Part shown: piece after piece, positions 16,605 through 25,364 of the stretch
Layout: each line of letters starts with the position of its first letter
How positions within the stretch are numbered: the stretch's first letter is position 1
Origin: Pigmentiphaga litoralis
GTDB taxonomy: Bacteria > Pseudomonadota > Gammaproteobacteria > Burkholderiales > Burkholderiaceae_B
Reading direction: 5' to 3'
Assembly (NCBI RefSeq): GCF_014651835.1
Contig: NZ_BMXQ01000002.1
Span: 868,001-932,000, forward strand
Length of the DNA stretch: 64,000 nt
The notes under the pieces: generated by a model
Seen by the model: only the letters and a program-made list of their open reading frames with translations
Told to the model about the DNA's origin: nothing
The model's database searches: none
Made by a program: the position numbers and the translations under genes

Positions 16605-18977
16605 GTGCAGATCCATGATTTCAAGGCCGTGGCTGCGGCCGCGCTCGATCGTGCGGAGACGCTGGTTCCCCAATGGCTCCCGGGCGGTCGACGTCAGGGC
16701 GTTGAATGGCGTTGCGGCAGCGTGCGCGGCGATGAGGGGCAATCGCTTGCCGTCAACCTGACGACAGGCGTCTGGATGGACTTTTCGTCCGACAGCGACA
16801 AGGGGTCCGATCTCGTTTCGCTGTTTGCGGCGATCTTCCACAACAACGACCAGGGCGCCGCTGTGCGCGAGTTGTCGCGCACTTTCGGCATCGCGCAGCT
16901 GGCCGGCGCCTCACCGGCCGCGCCTAAGCCCGAGAAAAAGTCACGCACGCCATGGCAGCCCGTCTTGCCCGTGCCGGCTGGCAGCCCACCTGCACCACGC
17001 GCACATCCAGTGCGCGGCCTGCCCGAAATGTCTTGGGAGTACCGCAACGCCGCCGGTCAGCTGCTCGGCGTCGTTTACCGGTTCATCACGAGCGACGGCG
17101 GCAAGGAAGTACTCCCTGCCGTGTGGGGCCACAACACCGAGACCGGTGCATCGCAATGGCGATGGCTGTCCTTCCCCGATCCGCGGCCGCTCTACGCGCC
17201 GGACGCGCCAGGCCGTGTAAAGACAGGCCTTGTCGTCGAAGGTGAGAAATGCGTCGACGTGGCACGCCGTGAGCTTTCCCAGTGGTTCGACGTTGTGTCC
17301 TGGCCCGGTGGTGGCAAGGCTGCAAGTAAGGCTGACTGGGACTCGGTGATCGGGCGCGGATGGACCAAAGCGGTGCTTTGGCCTGATGCCGATTCCAAGC
17401 GGGTGAAGGGGACCGAGCCAGAGGATCAACGGCCGTACGTCGAAGCGGCTCTGCAGCCTGGCCTCAAGACGATGGATTGGATTGCGACGCGCCTGGCCGG
17501 ACTGGGCCTAGACGTCCGTATGGTCGACATTCCGCCACCGGGCGCGTTGCCCGACGGATGGGACGTGGCCGACATGGTTGCCGCAGGTACAACCGGCGAA
17601 GCGCTTCGAGACTGGATCGTCGCTCACCTGCGGCAGCCCGCGGTAGAAGAGACCGCGACAATCGCCGCCGTGCCGGCCGTAGCCGCACCCGCTTCTACCC
17701 CTGAGCCGGCTGCCGCGAGGGGAGTGGATTGGACGGCGCGGCTGATTAAGAAAAACAACGGGCGGTACGAAGACTGCAAAGAGAACATCGCCATGTTGCT
17801 GGAGGATCACCCCGAGCTGCTGGGCTTGGTCGCGTACAACGAATTTTCCGGCATCACCGAAAAGTGTCGAGAGACCCCACGGGAAAGCCGCGACCTGGAG
17901 TGGTCAGAGGATGACGATCGCGAGTTAGGCATGATGTTGGCCCAGCGCTGCGACGTGTTGATCCGGTCCACAGGCACGATCGGGGAGGGCGTCTCCATCG
18001 TAGCGAACCGGAATCGACACCACCCGGTTCGAGACTGGCTCACCCCTCTCAAGTGGGACCACGTCGACCGGAATGGCACCTGGCTGACCAAGGCGCTCGG
18101 CGTAGCCGCTTCCCCTTACTCGCAGCTCGTCGGTTCGCTGTGGCTCAAGCAGGCCGTCAATCGAATCCTGCACCCAGGCTGCAAGGGTGACTACGCGCTG
18201 ATCCTGGAAGGCAAGCAAGGCAAGGGCAAGTCCACCGCGCTCAAGACGCTGGGTGGTGAATGGTTTTCCGATGCCGCACTGGACCTCAGCAACAAGGACG
18301 CCTCCATCGCGCTGTCCGGCGTCTGGATCTATGAGATCGCCGAGCTCGATGCGTTCAACCGGGCCGAAGCCACTCGGATCAAGGCGTTCGTCAGCATGGC
18401 GGATGACCGGTATCGACCGCCGTATGGCAAACGGTACATCACGCGCCCTCGCCAGACCGTGTTCGCGGGCACGACCAACAACGACGAGTACTTCAAAGAT
18501 CCGACGGGCAACCGGCGGTTCTGGCCGATCTATTGCCACAACGTCGATATCGAATGGTTGGCCGCGAACCGCGAGCAGATCTTCGCCCAGGCGCTTCACG
18601 AGGTCAGGGCGGGAGAGCGTGCATACCCGACCCGCGACGAGGAAATGCGGCTCATCGTGCCCGAGCAGGAGCAACGAGAGATCGGCGATCCATGGATCGA
18701 GCTTATCAACGCGTGGCTCAACGACACGGTGCAGTCGGCGCGCAACCAGTACAGCACGGCGGACATTCTCATCGGCGCAATCAAGATGACCCCGGATCGC
18801 ATGGACGGTCAGCGCAGTGCGGCTACGCGTGTCGGCAACTGCATGAAAAAGCTTGGCTGGGGCAAACGACGCGGGTCGGACGGAGACCTGCGGCCATGGC
18901 TTTACACGCGGCCGGAAAGGCTCGCTTCCAGCGACAGCCAGGCCAAGGGGGCAGAGCATGATCCGCTGCCTATCTGA
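16605..18977 (+). CDS. Replication protein: toprim-like primase plus VirE-type helicase
   Basis: A 790-residue protein starting at GTG. An N-terminal region (~1-110) is followed by a toprim-like segment near 205 (TGLVVEGEKCVDVARREL, then TKAVLWPDADSKR). After a Pro/Ala-rich linker comes a VirE (PF05272-type) helicase-like ATPase: DWLTPLKWDHVDRNGTWLTK, Walker A LEGKQGKGKST near 545, Walker B IYEIAEL, and GTTNNDEYFKDPTGNRRFWP. It probably primes and unwinds at the origin just downstream. It follows the CII-like gene and ends at the iteron region. Confidence 0.88.
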   Translation: MQIHDFKAVAAAALDRAETLVPQWLPGGRRQGVEWRCGSVRGDEGQSLAVNLTTGVWMDFSSDSDKGSDLVSLFAAIFHNNDQGAAVRELSRTFGIAQLAGASPAAPKPEKKSRTPWQPVLPVPAGSPPAPRAHPVRGLPEMSWEYRNAAGQLLGVVYRFITSDGGKEVLPAVWGHNTETGASQWRWLSFPDPRPLYAPDAPGRVKTGLVVEGEKCVDVARRELSQWFDVVSWPGGGKAASKADWDSVIGRGWTKAVLWPDADSKRVKGTEPEDQRPYVEAALQPGLKTMDWIATRLAGLGLDVRMVDIPPPGALPDGWDVADMVAAGTTGEALRDWIVAHLRQPAVEETATIAAVPAVAAPASTPEPAAARGVDWTARLIKKNNGRYEDCKENIAMLLEDHPELLGLVAYNEFSGITEKCRETPRESRDLEWSEDDDRELGMMLAQRCDVLIRSTGTIGEGVSIVANRNRHHPVRDWLTPLKWDHVDRNGTWLTKALGVAASPYSQLVGSLWLKQAVNRILHPGCKGDYALILEGKQGKGKSTALKTLGGEWFSDAALDLSNKDASIALSGVWIYEIAELDAFNRAEATRIKAFVSMADDRYRPPYGKRYITRPRQTVFAGTTNNDEYFKDPTGNRRFWPIYCHNVDIEWLAANREQIFAQALHEVRAGERAYPTRDEEMRLIVPEQEQREIGDPWIELINAWLNDTVQSARNQYSTADILIGAIKMTPDRMDGQRSAATRVGNCMKKLGWGKRRGSDGDLRPWLYTRPERLASSDSQAKGAEHDPLPI

Positions 18978-19041
18978 AAGCGTCCGTAGCGCTGGCACGG
19001 TCACCAGCGGCCTGATGTCTTCGTGCGTCTCGGCTATCTCT

Positions 19042-19281
19042 GTCCAACCGCCAAAGGTTGGGCGGAAGGTTGGACGCCTGGAAACCCGCATAAACATTGG
19101 CTCCGTCCAACCTCCTAACCTGTCCACGCGGTTTTTCCGCACATACGTATGCATACCCGCGACGAGCACATACGCACACCCTCATGCCATTTCCCAACAT
19201 CAAATATGGATAGACAGGTTAGGAGGTTGGACAGAGGTAGTGTTTATGCGGGTCTTGGCCCGTCCAACCCAGTGCCTAACC
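19042..19281. other. Candidate phage replication origin (iterons and large inverted repeat)
   Basis: Five copies of GTCCAACC lie within 228 bases: + strand at 19042, 19105 and 19262, − strand at 19068-19075 and 19225-19232. Two of them extend to a 20-base match, GTCCAACCTCCTAACCTGTC, at 19105-19124 and inverted at 19213-19232. An outer pair CCCGCATAAACA (19085-19096) / TGTTTATGCGGG (19241-19252) has the same 8-base offset, making a 168-bp imperfect palindrome. The stretch has no convincing gene and directly follows the replication protein. Origin function is inference. Confidence 0.7.
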
Positions 19282-19298
19282 GTCGCGGGGGTAGACGA

Positions 19299-19523
19299 GT
19301 GAGCCTTCGCAACGCAATGCCTCAGACAGCAGCCTTCATTGACGCCATGCGCGATGCCTTCGGCCGCGAGCACATCGACGGTCAGATCCGCCGTGGCATC
19401 GCTGGTGACGCCACATTCCACGCGGCAGAGGCAGGGCACGAGCTGGGCACTGACCGCCGTCCTGGCGATCGCGTCGCCACAACCGACATGGTCCTGGGCG
19501 AGCCAGGGTCCAAGGGAAAGTAA
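19299..19523 (+). CDS. Hypothetical phage protein, 74 aa
   Basis: GTG start with GGGGG about 7 bases upstream; reads MSLRNAMPQTAAFIDAMRDA, FGREHIDGQIRRGIAGDATF, then HELGTDRRPGDRVATTDMV. An ATG at 19317 is an alternative start. It lies between the origin and the gene at 19527, 3 bases apart. Function unknown. Confidence 0.65.
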   Translation: MSLRNAMPQTAAFIDAMRDAFGREHIDGQIRRGIAGDATFHAAEAGHELGTDRRPGDRVATTDMVLGEPGSKGK

Positions 19524-19526
19524 GCC

Positions 19527-20333
19527 ATGCAATTCGACGTACGCAGCAACATCGACGCCGAGGCGCGACGCCTCAGCGACATCGAGCGCCGGCATGTGCC
19601 GTTCGCAACAGCGCGCGGCCTGACCATGACCGCGCAGGACGTCAAGGCAGCAGAGCGCCAGGAGATGGAACGCAAGCTGGACCGGCCGACGCCTTACACG
19701 TTGAATTCGCTGTACGTCCGCCCAGCAACAAAGACGGCCCTTGCCGCACGGGTCTGGATCAAGGACGAGGCAGGCAAGGGCACGCCTGCCAATCGCTTTG
19801 TCGGCCCGAACATCGAGGGTGGCGGCCGCAATGCCAAGCGCTTCGAGCGTGCCCTGCAGACCACTGGCCTGATGCCGCGTGAGTGGCGTGCTGTGCCGGC
19901 TGCAGCAGCGCAGATCGACCGCTTCGGCAACATGGCGGCATCACAGATCCGGATGCTGCTGTCGTACTTCCAGTCGGCGGAACTGCGTGCGGGATACAGC
20001 GGCAACATGACCGCTCGTCGCAAGGCCGCGATCGGCGCGGGCAGCGTGAAGAAGGGGACGCGCGGGGTCGTGTACTTCGTTTCGTACGGCAAGGGCCAGC
20101 GCCGCGGTGCCGGTAGCTGGATGAACGGCCGCGAGCAGAACCTGCCAGCTGGGATCTGGCAGCGCACGTCCTTTGGCACGCTGGGGACGTCGGTGAAGCC
20201 GGTCGTACTGTTCGTGCGCCGCGCCCAGTACCAGCAGCGCCTGGACTTCTACGGCGTTGCGCAGCGCGTGTCGGCCGAGCGGTTCGAATCCAACTTCAAG
20301 ACGGCGCTGGACGCCGCCGTGGGGCGCGCATGA
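19527..20333 (+). CDS. Phage protein of unknown function upstream of cos
   Basis: A 268-residue basic protein (MQFDVRSNIDAEARRLSDIE, TARGLTMTAQDVKAAERQEM, NRFVGPNIEGGGRNAKRFER, and a C-terminal LFVRRAQYQQRLDFYGVA). The N-terminal pattern of removing the protein from its own helix bundle resembles minor virion or morphogenesis proteins, but I cannot name a family. It is the last gene before cos, hence at the extreme right end of the packaged genome. Confidence 0.7.
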   Translation: MQFDVRSNIDAEARRLSDIERRHVPFATARGLTMTAQDVKAAERQEMERKLDRPTPYTLNSLYVRPATKTALAARVWIKDEAGKGTPANRFVGPNIEGGGRNAKRFERALQTTGLMPREWRAVPAAAAQIDRFGNMAASQIRMLLSYFQSAELRAGYSGNMTARRKAAIGAGSVKKGTRGVVYFVSYGKGQRRGAGSWMNGREQNLPAGIWQRTSFGTLGTSVKPVVLFVRRAQYQQRLDFYGVAQRVSAERFESNFKTALDAAVGRA

Positions 20334-20457
20334 ACCTGACTCGTTCGCGCCTTGCACCGGCCCCCCTCGTCGCTGTCCCACCCTTGAAACGTCGAGCGCC
20401 TATGCACCAAAACGGTGCGTCGATGGACCGGCAAAATTTACCTGCCTCAAAAACCAT

Positions 20458-20500
20458 GGGTCCTTCCGGCACTTTGGGCCGCAAGGGTAATTCGCACCCC
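20458..20500. other. Lambda-like cos packaging site
   Basis: GGGTCCTTCCGG at 20458-20469 is nearly the same as the GGGTCCTTTCCGG element containing lambda cosQ. About 15 bases on lies an imperfect dyad GGGT (20485-20488) / ACCC (20496-20499), the place where a staggered nick site would be expected. The 200-base stretch 20334-20539 is gene-free and the Nu1-like terminase gene begins at 20540, as in lambda. The exact cut positions are not determined. Confidence 0.65.
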
Positions 20501-20539
20501 GTAAATTCTCTAGTCACGAGACTATCCTAAGGGGGTTAT

Positions 20540-21067
20540 GTGATTGATTTAAAAGGGAAAGTTTCGCAAGCCGACTTCGGCGCCCTGGTTGGAATCAGCC
20601 AGCCGGCCGTGAGCGGTCTCATCACGAGCGGCGTGCTGGGGCGCGATGACTCGGGCGGCGAATGGTTGCTTTCCTACTGCGCCAACCTCCGCGAAAAAGC
20701 CGCCGGCCGGGCTGCCGCCGGCGATCTGGATCTGGCGGGCGAACGGGCCCGGCTCGCGAAAGAGCAGGCCGACCGGGTCGCGATGCAAAACGCTGTGACG
20801 CGAAAAGAGCTTGCGCCGGTCCACCTGATCGAGGAAGTGCTGACGCGCTGCGGCGCCCGGTGCGCGGCCATATTCGATGCCATTCCAGGCGCTGTGCGGC
20901 GCCGCGTGCCGTCGCTGTCGGCCGATGCCATCCGCCTCATCCAGACCGAGATCGCGCGCGCGCGAAACATGGCTGCCGCGGTGAGCCTGGAAGACCTGCG
21001 CGATGAAGATCCCGACGACGGCGCCGATGTCGACGAGCCGGCCAACGAGCTCGAGGTGGGCGACTGA
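20540..21067 (+). CDS. Terminase small subunit (Nu1-like)
   Basis: A 175-residue protein with an N-terminal winged HTH (SQADFGALVGISQPAVSGLI) that would bind cosB, then a helical oligomerisation and large-subunit-docking region. GTG start with GGGGG upstream. Its stop overlaps the start of the large subunit. It recognises phage DNA for packaging. Confidence 0.88.
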   Translation: MIDLKGKVSQADFGALVGISQPAVSGLITSGVLGRDDSGGEWLLSYCANLREKAAGRAAAGDLDLAGERARLAKEQADRVAMQNAVTRKELAPVHLIEEVLTRCGARCAAIFDAIPGAVRRRVPSLSADAIRLIQTEIARARNMAAAVSLEDLRDEDPDDGADVDEPANELEVGD

Positions 21068-23181
21068 TGGACCTGTCCGAAACCTCACACTTCAGCGAGG
21101 AGGCGCTGGTCCATCACCTGGGCCGCGGCGTGAAGTCGTTCGGGGTGCCCGAGCCCCTGCGCCTGGACGAATGGGCGGAAACGCACTTCTACCTGAGCGC
21201 CGAGTCCAGCTACGTTGAGCAGCGCTGGCGGGCGTGGCCGTTACAGCGCGCGATCCTGGCGTGCATTGGCAACGACGACATCCGCTCGGTGGATGTGAAG
21301 AAATCCGCGCGGGTGGGCTACACCAAGATCCTGCTCGCAGCGATCGGCTACTTCGCCGAGCACAAGCGCCGCAATCAGGGGCTGTGGCAGCCGACCGACG
21401 ATGACCGTGACGAGTTCGTGAAGACCGAGCTCGACACGATGCTGCGCGGTGTACCGGTGATGCGTGAGGTGTTCCCGCAGTACTTGGCGCGGCACAAAGA
21501 CAACACGCTGCAGCAGAAGAAATTTCTCGGCTCCATCCTGCATCTGCGCGGCGGCAAGGCAGCGAAAAACTACCGGCGGTTGTCGATCGACTTTGCGGCG
21601 CTGGACGAGCTGTCGGGTTTCGACGGCAACGTCGAAAAGGAAGGCGCGCCGGACATGCTGGCCGCGAAGCGCGTTGAGGGTGCGACGTTTCCGAAGATGG
21701 TGTGCGGATCCACGCCAAAGCTCAAGGGCTTCTGCCTGATCGATGCCCGGGTTCAGCAGGCCGACGTGCGATACGTCTATCAGGTCCGGTGCCAGGGGTG
21801 CGGAGATGCACACCCACTGACATGGGGCGGCAAGGACCTGACGCACGGCATGAAGTGGTGGGACAACGATCCGGACACCGTCCGCCACCTGTGCAAGTGC
21901 GGTTACCTGTCGACCCAGGCGGAATACCTCGCCAGTTGGGAGGATGGTTTCTACCTCGGCGACGATGGCAGCACGCTCGATCATCAGGGCAATTTCCGGG
22001 ACGCCAATGGCGACCCGATGGAACCGCCAAAGCACATTGCCTTCCACCGGCTGTGGACAGCGTACAGCCCGTCAGTGTCGTGGAGTGACATCGTCCGCGA
22101 GTTCCTCGAGGCATGGCAGAAACACCAGGAGGGCGACTCGGCCAAGCTGCAGACCTTTACCAACACGACGTTGGGTGAGACGTGGGAAGGGGAGATCGAG
22201 CGGACTGAGGCTGACGAGCTCAAGCAGCGTGCGGTCCCCCTGCGCCTGGGCACCGTGCCGCGCGGCTGCTTGTTGCTGCTCGCGTCAGGGGATACCCAGG
22301 ACAACCGGGTGGAGGTCGATGTGTGGGGCTTTGGCCGTGGCAGTCAAATGTGGACCATCGACCACCAGGTGTTTTACGGCAGCCCGTCCGACGACGAGGT
22401 GCGCGACAAGGTGAAGGCGTATCTGACCGAGACGACGTTTCCGCACGAGTGCGGCACGCTGCTCAAGATCGAAGGCTCGGCAATCGACTCGGGCGGTCAC
22501 CACACCCAGGCCGTGTACGACCTGGCGCGCACAAACAAGCATCACCGTATCTTCGCCATTCGTGGCCGGCCCAGCGGCGAAAAGCACATCAAGGACGGCG
22601 CGGCGCCCGTCGATATCAACTGGCGGGGCAAGAAAGTGAAGGGCGGCACCATCCTGTGGCACGTCGGTACCAACCTCGCCAAAGACCTGCTGTTTACTCG
22701 CCTGGGCGTTCAGAAGCCGGGCCCGGGCTACATCAATTTTTCGAACGAGCTGTCAGACGAATGGTTCAAGCAGTTCACGGGCGAGGTTCGCGCAACGCGT
22801 CGCACGCTCTCTGGCACGCAGACCCGCTGGACGGCCACGCGCAAGCGGGTCGAAGCGTTGGACATGGCGGCGTACGCAGTCTGGCTGGAGCATCACTTCG
22901 AGCTGAATCGCAAGTCGTCTGCCTGGTGGGACGCGCTCGAGGAAAAGGTACAGCCGCGGATCAACGACCTGTGGGCGCCGCCGGCACCGATAGCTGCCGC
23001 CGGCACCTCCGATCAAGCCACTATCGCCACGCCGTCTGAGGCTGTCGATCGTGGTGCCGCCCATGTCCCGACAGAGCGGGAGGCGGCCGTGGCCGAGGCT
23101 GCGGCACCGCCTGCAGTCGTTGCGAAAGCGCTCGGGCCCGGCCGGCTCAGCCTGGGTGGCTGGAAGCGGGGCGGCCGTTGA
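21067..23181 (+). CDS. Terminase large subunit (GpA-like)
   Basis: A 704-residue packaging ATPase/nuclease of the lambda gpA family. The GpA-type Walker A variant is in VDVKKSARVGYTK (~75), Walker B in RRLSIDFAALDELSGF, and the nuclease half includes IKDGAAPVDINWRGKKVKGG and the C-terminal LSGTQTRWTATRKRVEALD. A zinc-ribbon-like Cys cluster (VRCQGCGDAH ... HLCKCGYLS) lies mid-protein. It cuts cos and pumps DNA into the prohead. Confidence 0.95.
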   Translation: MDLSETSHFSEEALVHHLGRGVKSFGVPEPLRLDEWAETHFYLSAESSYVEQRWRAWPLQRAILACIGNDDIRSVDVKKSARVGYTKILLAAIGYFAEHKRRNQGLWQPTDDDRDEFVKTELDTMLRGVPVMREVFPQYLARHKDNTLQQKKFLGSILHLRGGKAAKNYRRLSIDFAALDELSGFDGNVEKEGAPDMLAAKRVEGATFPKMVCGSTPKLKGFCLIDARVQQADVRYVYQVRCQGCGDAHPLTWGGKDLTHGMKWWDNDPDTVRHLCKCGYLSTQAEYLASWEDGFYLGDDGSTLDHQGNFRDANGDPMEPPKHIAFHRLWTAYSPSVSWSDIVREFLEAWQKHQEGDSAKLQTFTNTTLGETWEGEIERTEADELKQRAVPLRLGTVPRGCLLLLASGDTQDNRVEVDVWGFGRGSQMWTIDHQVFYGSPSDDEVRDKVKAYLTETTFPHECGTLLKIEGSAIDSGGHHTQAVYDLARTNKHHRIFAIRGRPSGEKHIKDGAAPVDINWRGKKVKGGTILWHVGTNLAKDLLFTRLGVQKPGPGYINFSNELSDEWFKQFTGEVRATRRTLSGTQTRWTATRKRVEALDMAAYAVWLEHHFELNRKSSAWWDALEEKVQPRINDLWAPPAPIAAAGTSDQATIATPSEAVDRGAAHVPTEREAAVAEAAAPPAVVAKALGPGRLSLGGWKRGGR

Positions 23182-23444
23182 TGGAAAAAGACCTGATCCG
23201 GGACATCCTGGAGCGCGTGATGGCCGAGCACGGCCTGACGGAGGCAGCGGCCTACAAGATCGAGACGGAGATCCGTGTTGCCTGGGGTGGTGAGCGAGTG
23301 TTCGTCGCAAAGGACGCCAAGCGTCAGCCGCACGTGCGCGAAAAGATCGTCGCTGACTTCGCTGCTGGCCTGGACATCGCGCAGATTGAACGTGCCCATG
23401 GCATATCGCGACGGACCATCTACCGCATGCTCAAACGCAAGTGA
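23181..23444 (+). CDS. Mor-family HTH transcription activator
   Basis: An 87-residue protein (MEKDLIRDILERVMAEHGLT, YKIETEIRVAWGGERVFVA, then the HTH ADFAAGLDIAQIERAHGISR RTIYRMLKRK). The domain matches Mor/C activators of Mu-like phages, which switch on middle or late promoters. Its ATG overlaps the terminase stop. The dyad-containing promoter-like motif at 23440, and its second copy at 26421, are natural candidate targets. Confidence 0.8.
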   Translation: MEKDLIRDILERVMAEHGLTEAAAYKIETEIRVAWGGERVFVAKDAKRQPHVREKIVADFAAGLDIAQIERAHGISRRTIYRMLKRK

Positions 23445-23483
23445 CAGTTTTGCCTGATGTTGGCACGGGAAAACAGCTAGTTT
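23440..23483 (+). promoter_or_regulatory. Late promoter-like element, copy 1
   Basis: AGTGACAGTTTTGCCT (from 23440) continues to TTGGCACGG, with a TGCC-N7-GGCA dyad. Eleven bases after GGCAC is TAGTTT (23478-23483), a -10-like box. The start codon of the connector gene follows at 23506. The same arrangement recurs at 26421. Confidence 0.6.
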
Positions 23484-23505
23484 GCGGGTCAACGACGGAG
23501 GAAGT

Positions 23506-23748
23506 ATGGCGGGCATCACCCTGGAAATTGCAAATCAACGATTGCTGGAATACCTGGAAGCGGAAGCACGGGTGCTGTCCGGCCAGAGCTACACGATCGA
23601 GACTGCCGGGGGGAAACGCCAACTGACGCGCGCGAACCTCGCCGAGATCGCTCAGGGCATCGCGGTGTGGGATGCCCGAGTGAAGAACCTCGAGGCGAAC
23701 GCCAACGGACGCACCCGCCGCGTGACCATGATCGCCAAGGGGCTGTGA
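23506..23748 (+). CDS. gpW-position small connector protein (DUF6148-like)
   Basis: An 80-residue helical protein (MAGITLEIANQRLLEYLEAE, LSGQSYTIETAGGKRQLTRA, NLAEIAQGIAVWDARVKNLE). It occupies the place of lambda gpW between terminase and portal, and resembles the DUF6148 proteins found there. GGAGG precedes the ATG by 4 bases. Its stop overlaps the portal ATG. Confidence 0.75.
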   Translation: MAGITLEIANQRLLEYLEAEARVLSGQSYTIETAGGKRQLTRANLAEIAQGIAVWDARVKNLEANANGRTRRVTMIAKGL

Positions 23749-25340
23749 TGAAAACGTTGCCGCTCATGAACATGCTCGACAAAGCCATCGCTTATGTGTC
23801 GCCGGAAAAGGCTGTCCGGCGCCTCCAGTCGCGGGGAATGCTCGCGCTTGCCGGTGGGTATTCCGGTGCTCGTATGGATCGGGCAGCACTGGCCGGGTGG
23901 CGTCCTGGCACCGGCTCGCCGTCCACTGACATCGACCTAGACCTGCCGACGCTTCGAGCCAGGTCGCGTGACCTGGCGCGTAATGCGCCGGTGGCAACCG
24001 GTGCGATCAACACGTCGGTTACGCACGTCGTCGGTACAGGTTTGTCGCTCAAGCCGCGGATCGATGCTGAGTATCTCGGCCTGACGGAACCCGAGGCCGA
24101 GCAGTGGATCAAGCACACGATGCGCGAGTTCAAGAATTGGGCGGAAAGCGTCGACTGCGATGTGGCGAGGCGCCTCAATTTTTACGGAATCCAGAGCCTT
24201 GCCTTCAGGTCGGCACTCGAGTCAGGCGACGCCCATGTGCTAACCCCCATGATCAAGCGTCCCGGCCGGGCCTATGACCTCGCACTGCAGATCATTGAAG
24301 CGGACCGCATCTGCAACGAGGGCAATATGCCGGACAGCGAGACGCTTGTGGGCGGCGTAGAGATCAACCCACAAACGGGCGAGGCGATCCGGTACCACGT
24401 CGCCAAAAGCCATCCTGGTGACCTACGCCGCGTTGTTGGATGGGACAAGGTCGACGCTTACGGCGCGCAGACGGGCCGGCGGAACGTCCTGGCAGTGATG
24501 GAACAGCTGCGGCCTGGGCAGGTGCGTGGCGTGCCGATGCTTGCGCCCGTGATCGAGCCGCTGAAGCAGATCGGCACATACACCAACGCCGAGCTACAGG
24601 CTGCCGTGACGTCTGGTCTGTACTCGGTTTTCATCAAGATGGATCCGGCTGCGTTTGCCGAGATGTTCGATGACGAGGGGCAGGGCGCCTTCCTCAATCG
24701 TGCGAAGGGCTGGAGCGGTGAGCTCGAAGCCGGCCAGGCCATAAACCTGCTTCCAGGCGAATCGATCGAGTCCGCTAACCCGGGTCGGCCGAACGCGCAG
24801 TTTGATCCGTTTGTGCAAGCCATCATCGCCCAGATCGGGACAGCGCTCGAGATCCCGTACGAAGTGCTCATCATGCGTTTCCAATCCAGCTACAGCGCCG
24901 CGCGCGCCGCGATGCTGATGGCGTGGCGTCTGTGGCGCCGCCGCCGTGATTTGCTAATCACAACCCTGTGCCAGCCGGTCTATGCATTGTTCCTCGACGA
25001 GGCGGTCGGCGCTGGGCGAATTCACTGCCCAGGGTATTTCAGCGACCCGTCGGTGCGTTTGGCTTGGCAGGGAAGCGAGTGGATCGGCGATGGGCCTGGG
25101 TCGATGGATCCGCAGAAGGAAATCAAGGCCGCGAGTGACCGGGTTGCTCTCGGCATTTCAACGCTTGAGGCAGAGTCGATCTTGTACGACGGCGTCGACT
25201 GGGAAACGAAATACCGAACGCGCGTGCGCGAGCAACGGATGATGGTTGAAGGTGGTCTTGTGGAGGCTGTGAATGCGGGTGCCCCTGTCGAACCAGACGA
25301 TGAGACGTCGCGAGATGAGGAAGAAGCACCCAAGCAGTAG
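23748..25340 (+). CDS. Portal protein (lambda gpB-like)
   Basis: A 530-residue portal subunit: TLRARSRDLARNAPVATGAI, VGTGLSLKPRIDAEYLGL, GIQSLAFRSALESGDAHVLT, VRGVPMLAPVIEPLKQIGTY and EIPYEVLIMRFQSSYSAARA are the conserved blocks. The dodecameric portal forms the packaging and ejection vertex and seeds head assembly. In lambda-like phages the S49 protease follows directly; here a SEFIR gene on the other strand is wedged in between. Confidence 0.93.
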   Translation: MKTLPLMNMLDKAIAYVSPEKAVRRLQSRGMLALAGGYSGARMDRAALAGWRPGTGSPSTDIDLDLPTLRARSRDLARNAPVATGAINTSVTHVVGTGLSLKPRIDAEYLGLTEPEAEQWIKHTMREFKNWAESVDCDVARRLNFYGIQSLAFRSALESGDAHVLTPMIKRPGRAYDLALQIIEADRICNEGNMPDSETLVGGVEINPQTGEAIRYHVAKSHPGDLRRVVGWDKVDAYGAQTGRRNVLAVMEQLRPGQVRGVPMLAPVIEPLKQIGTYTNAELQAAVTSGLYSVFIKMDPAAFAEMFDDEGQGAFLNRAKGWSGELEAGQAINLLPGESIESANPGRPNAQFDPFVQAIIAQIGTALEIPYEVLIMRFQSSYSAARAAMLMAWRLWRRRRDLLITTLCQPVYALFLDEAVGAGRIHCPGYFSDPSVRLAWQGSEWIGDGPGSMDPQKEIKAASDRVALGISTLEAESILYDGVDWETKYRTRVREQRMMVEGGLVEAVNAGAPVEPDDETSRDEEEAPKQ

Positions 25341-25364
25341 CGAAAAGACTAGTGTCGTGGGAGT

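Noticed and set aside
18853-19302. A frame running through the iteron region
   Set aside because: Its sequence is dominated by repeat-encoded VQPP/PNLS stretches; the repeats explain the open frame better than a protein does.
23440-23483. Sigma-54 promoter reading of the TTGGCAC motif
   Set aside because: The TTGC element expected at the fixed -12 distance is missing in both copies.
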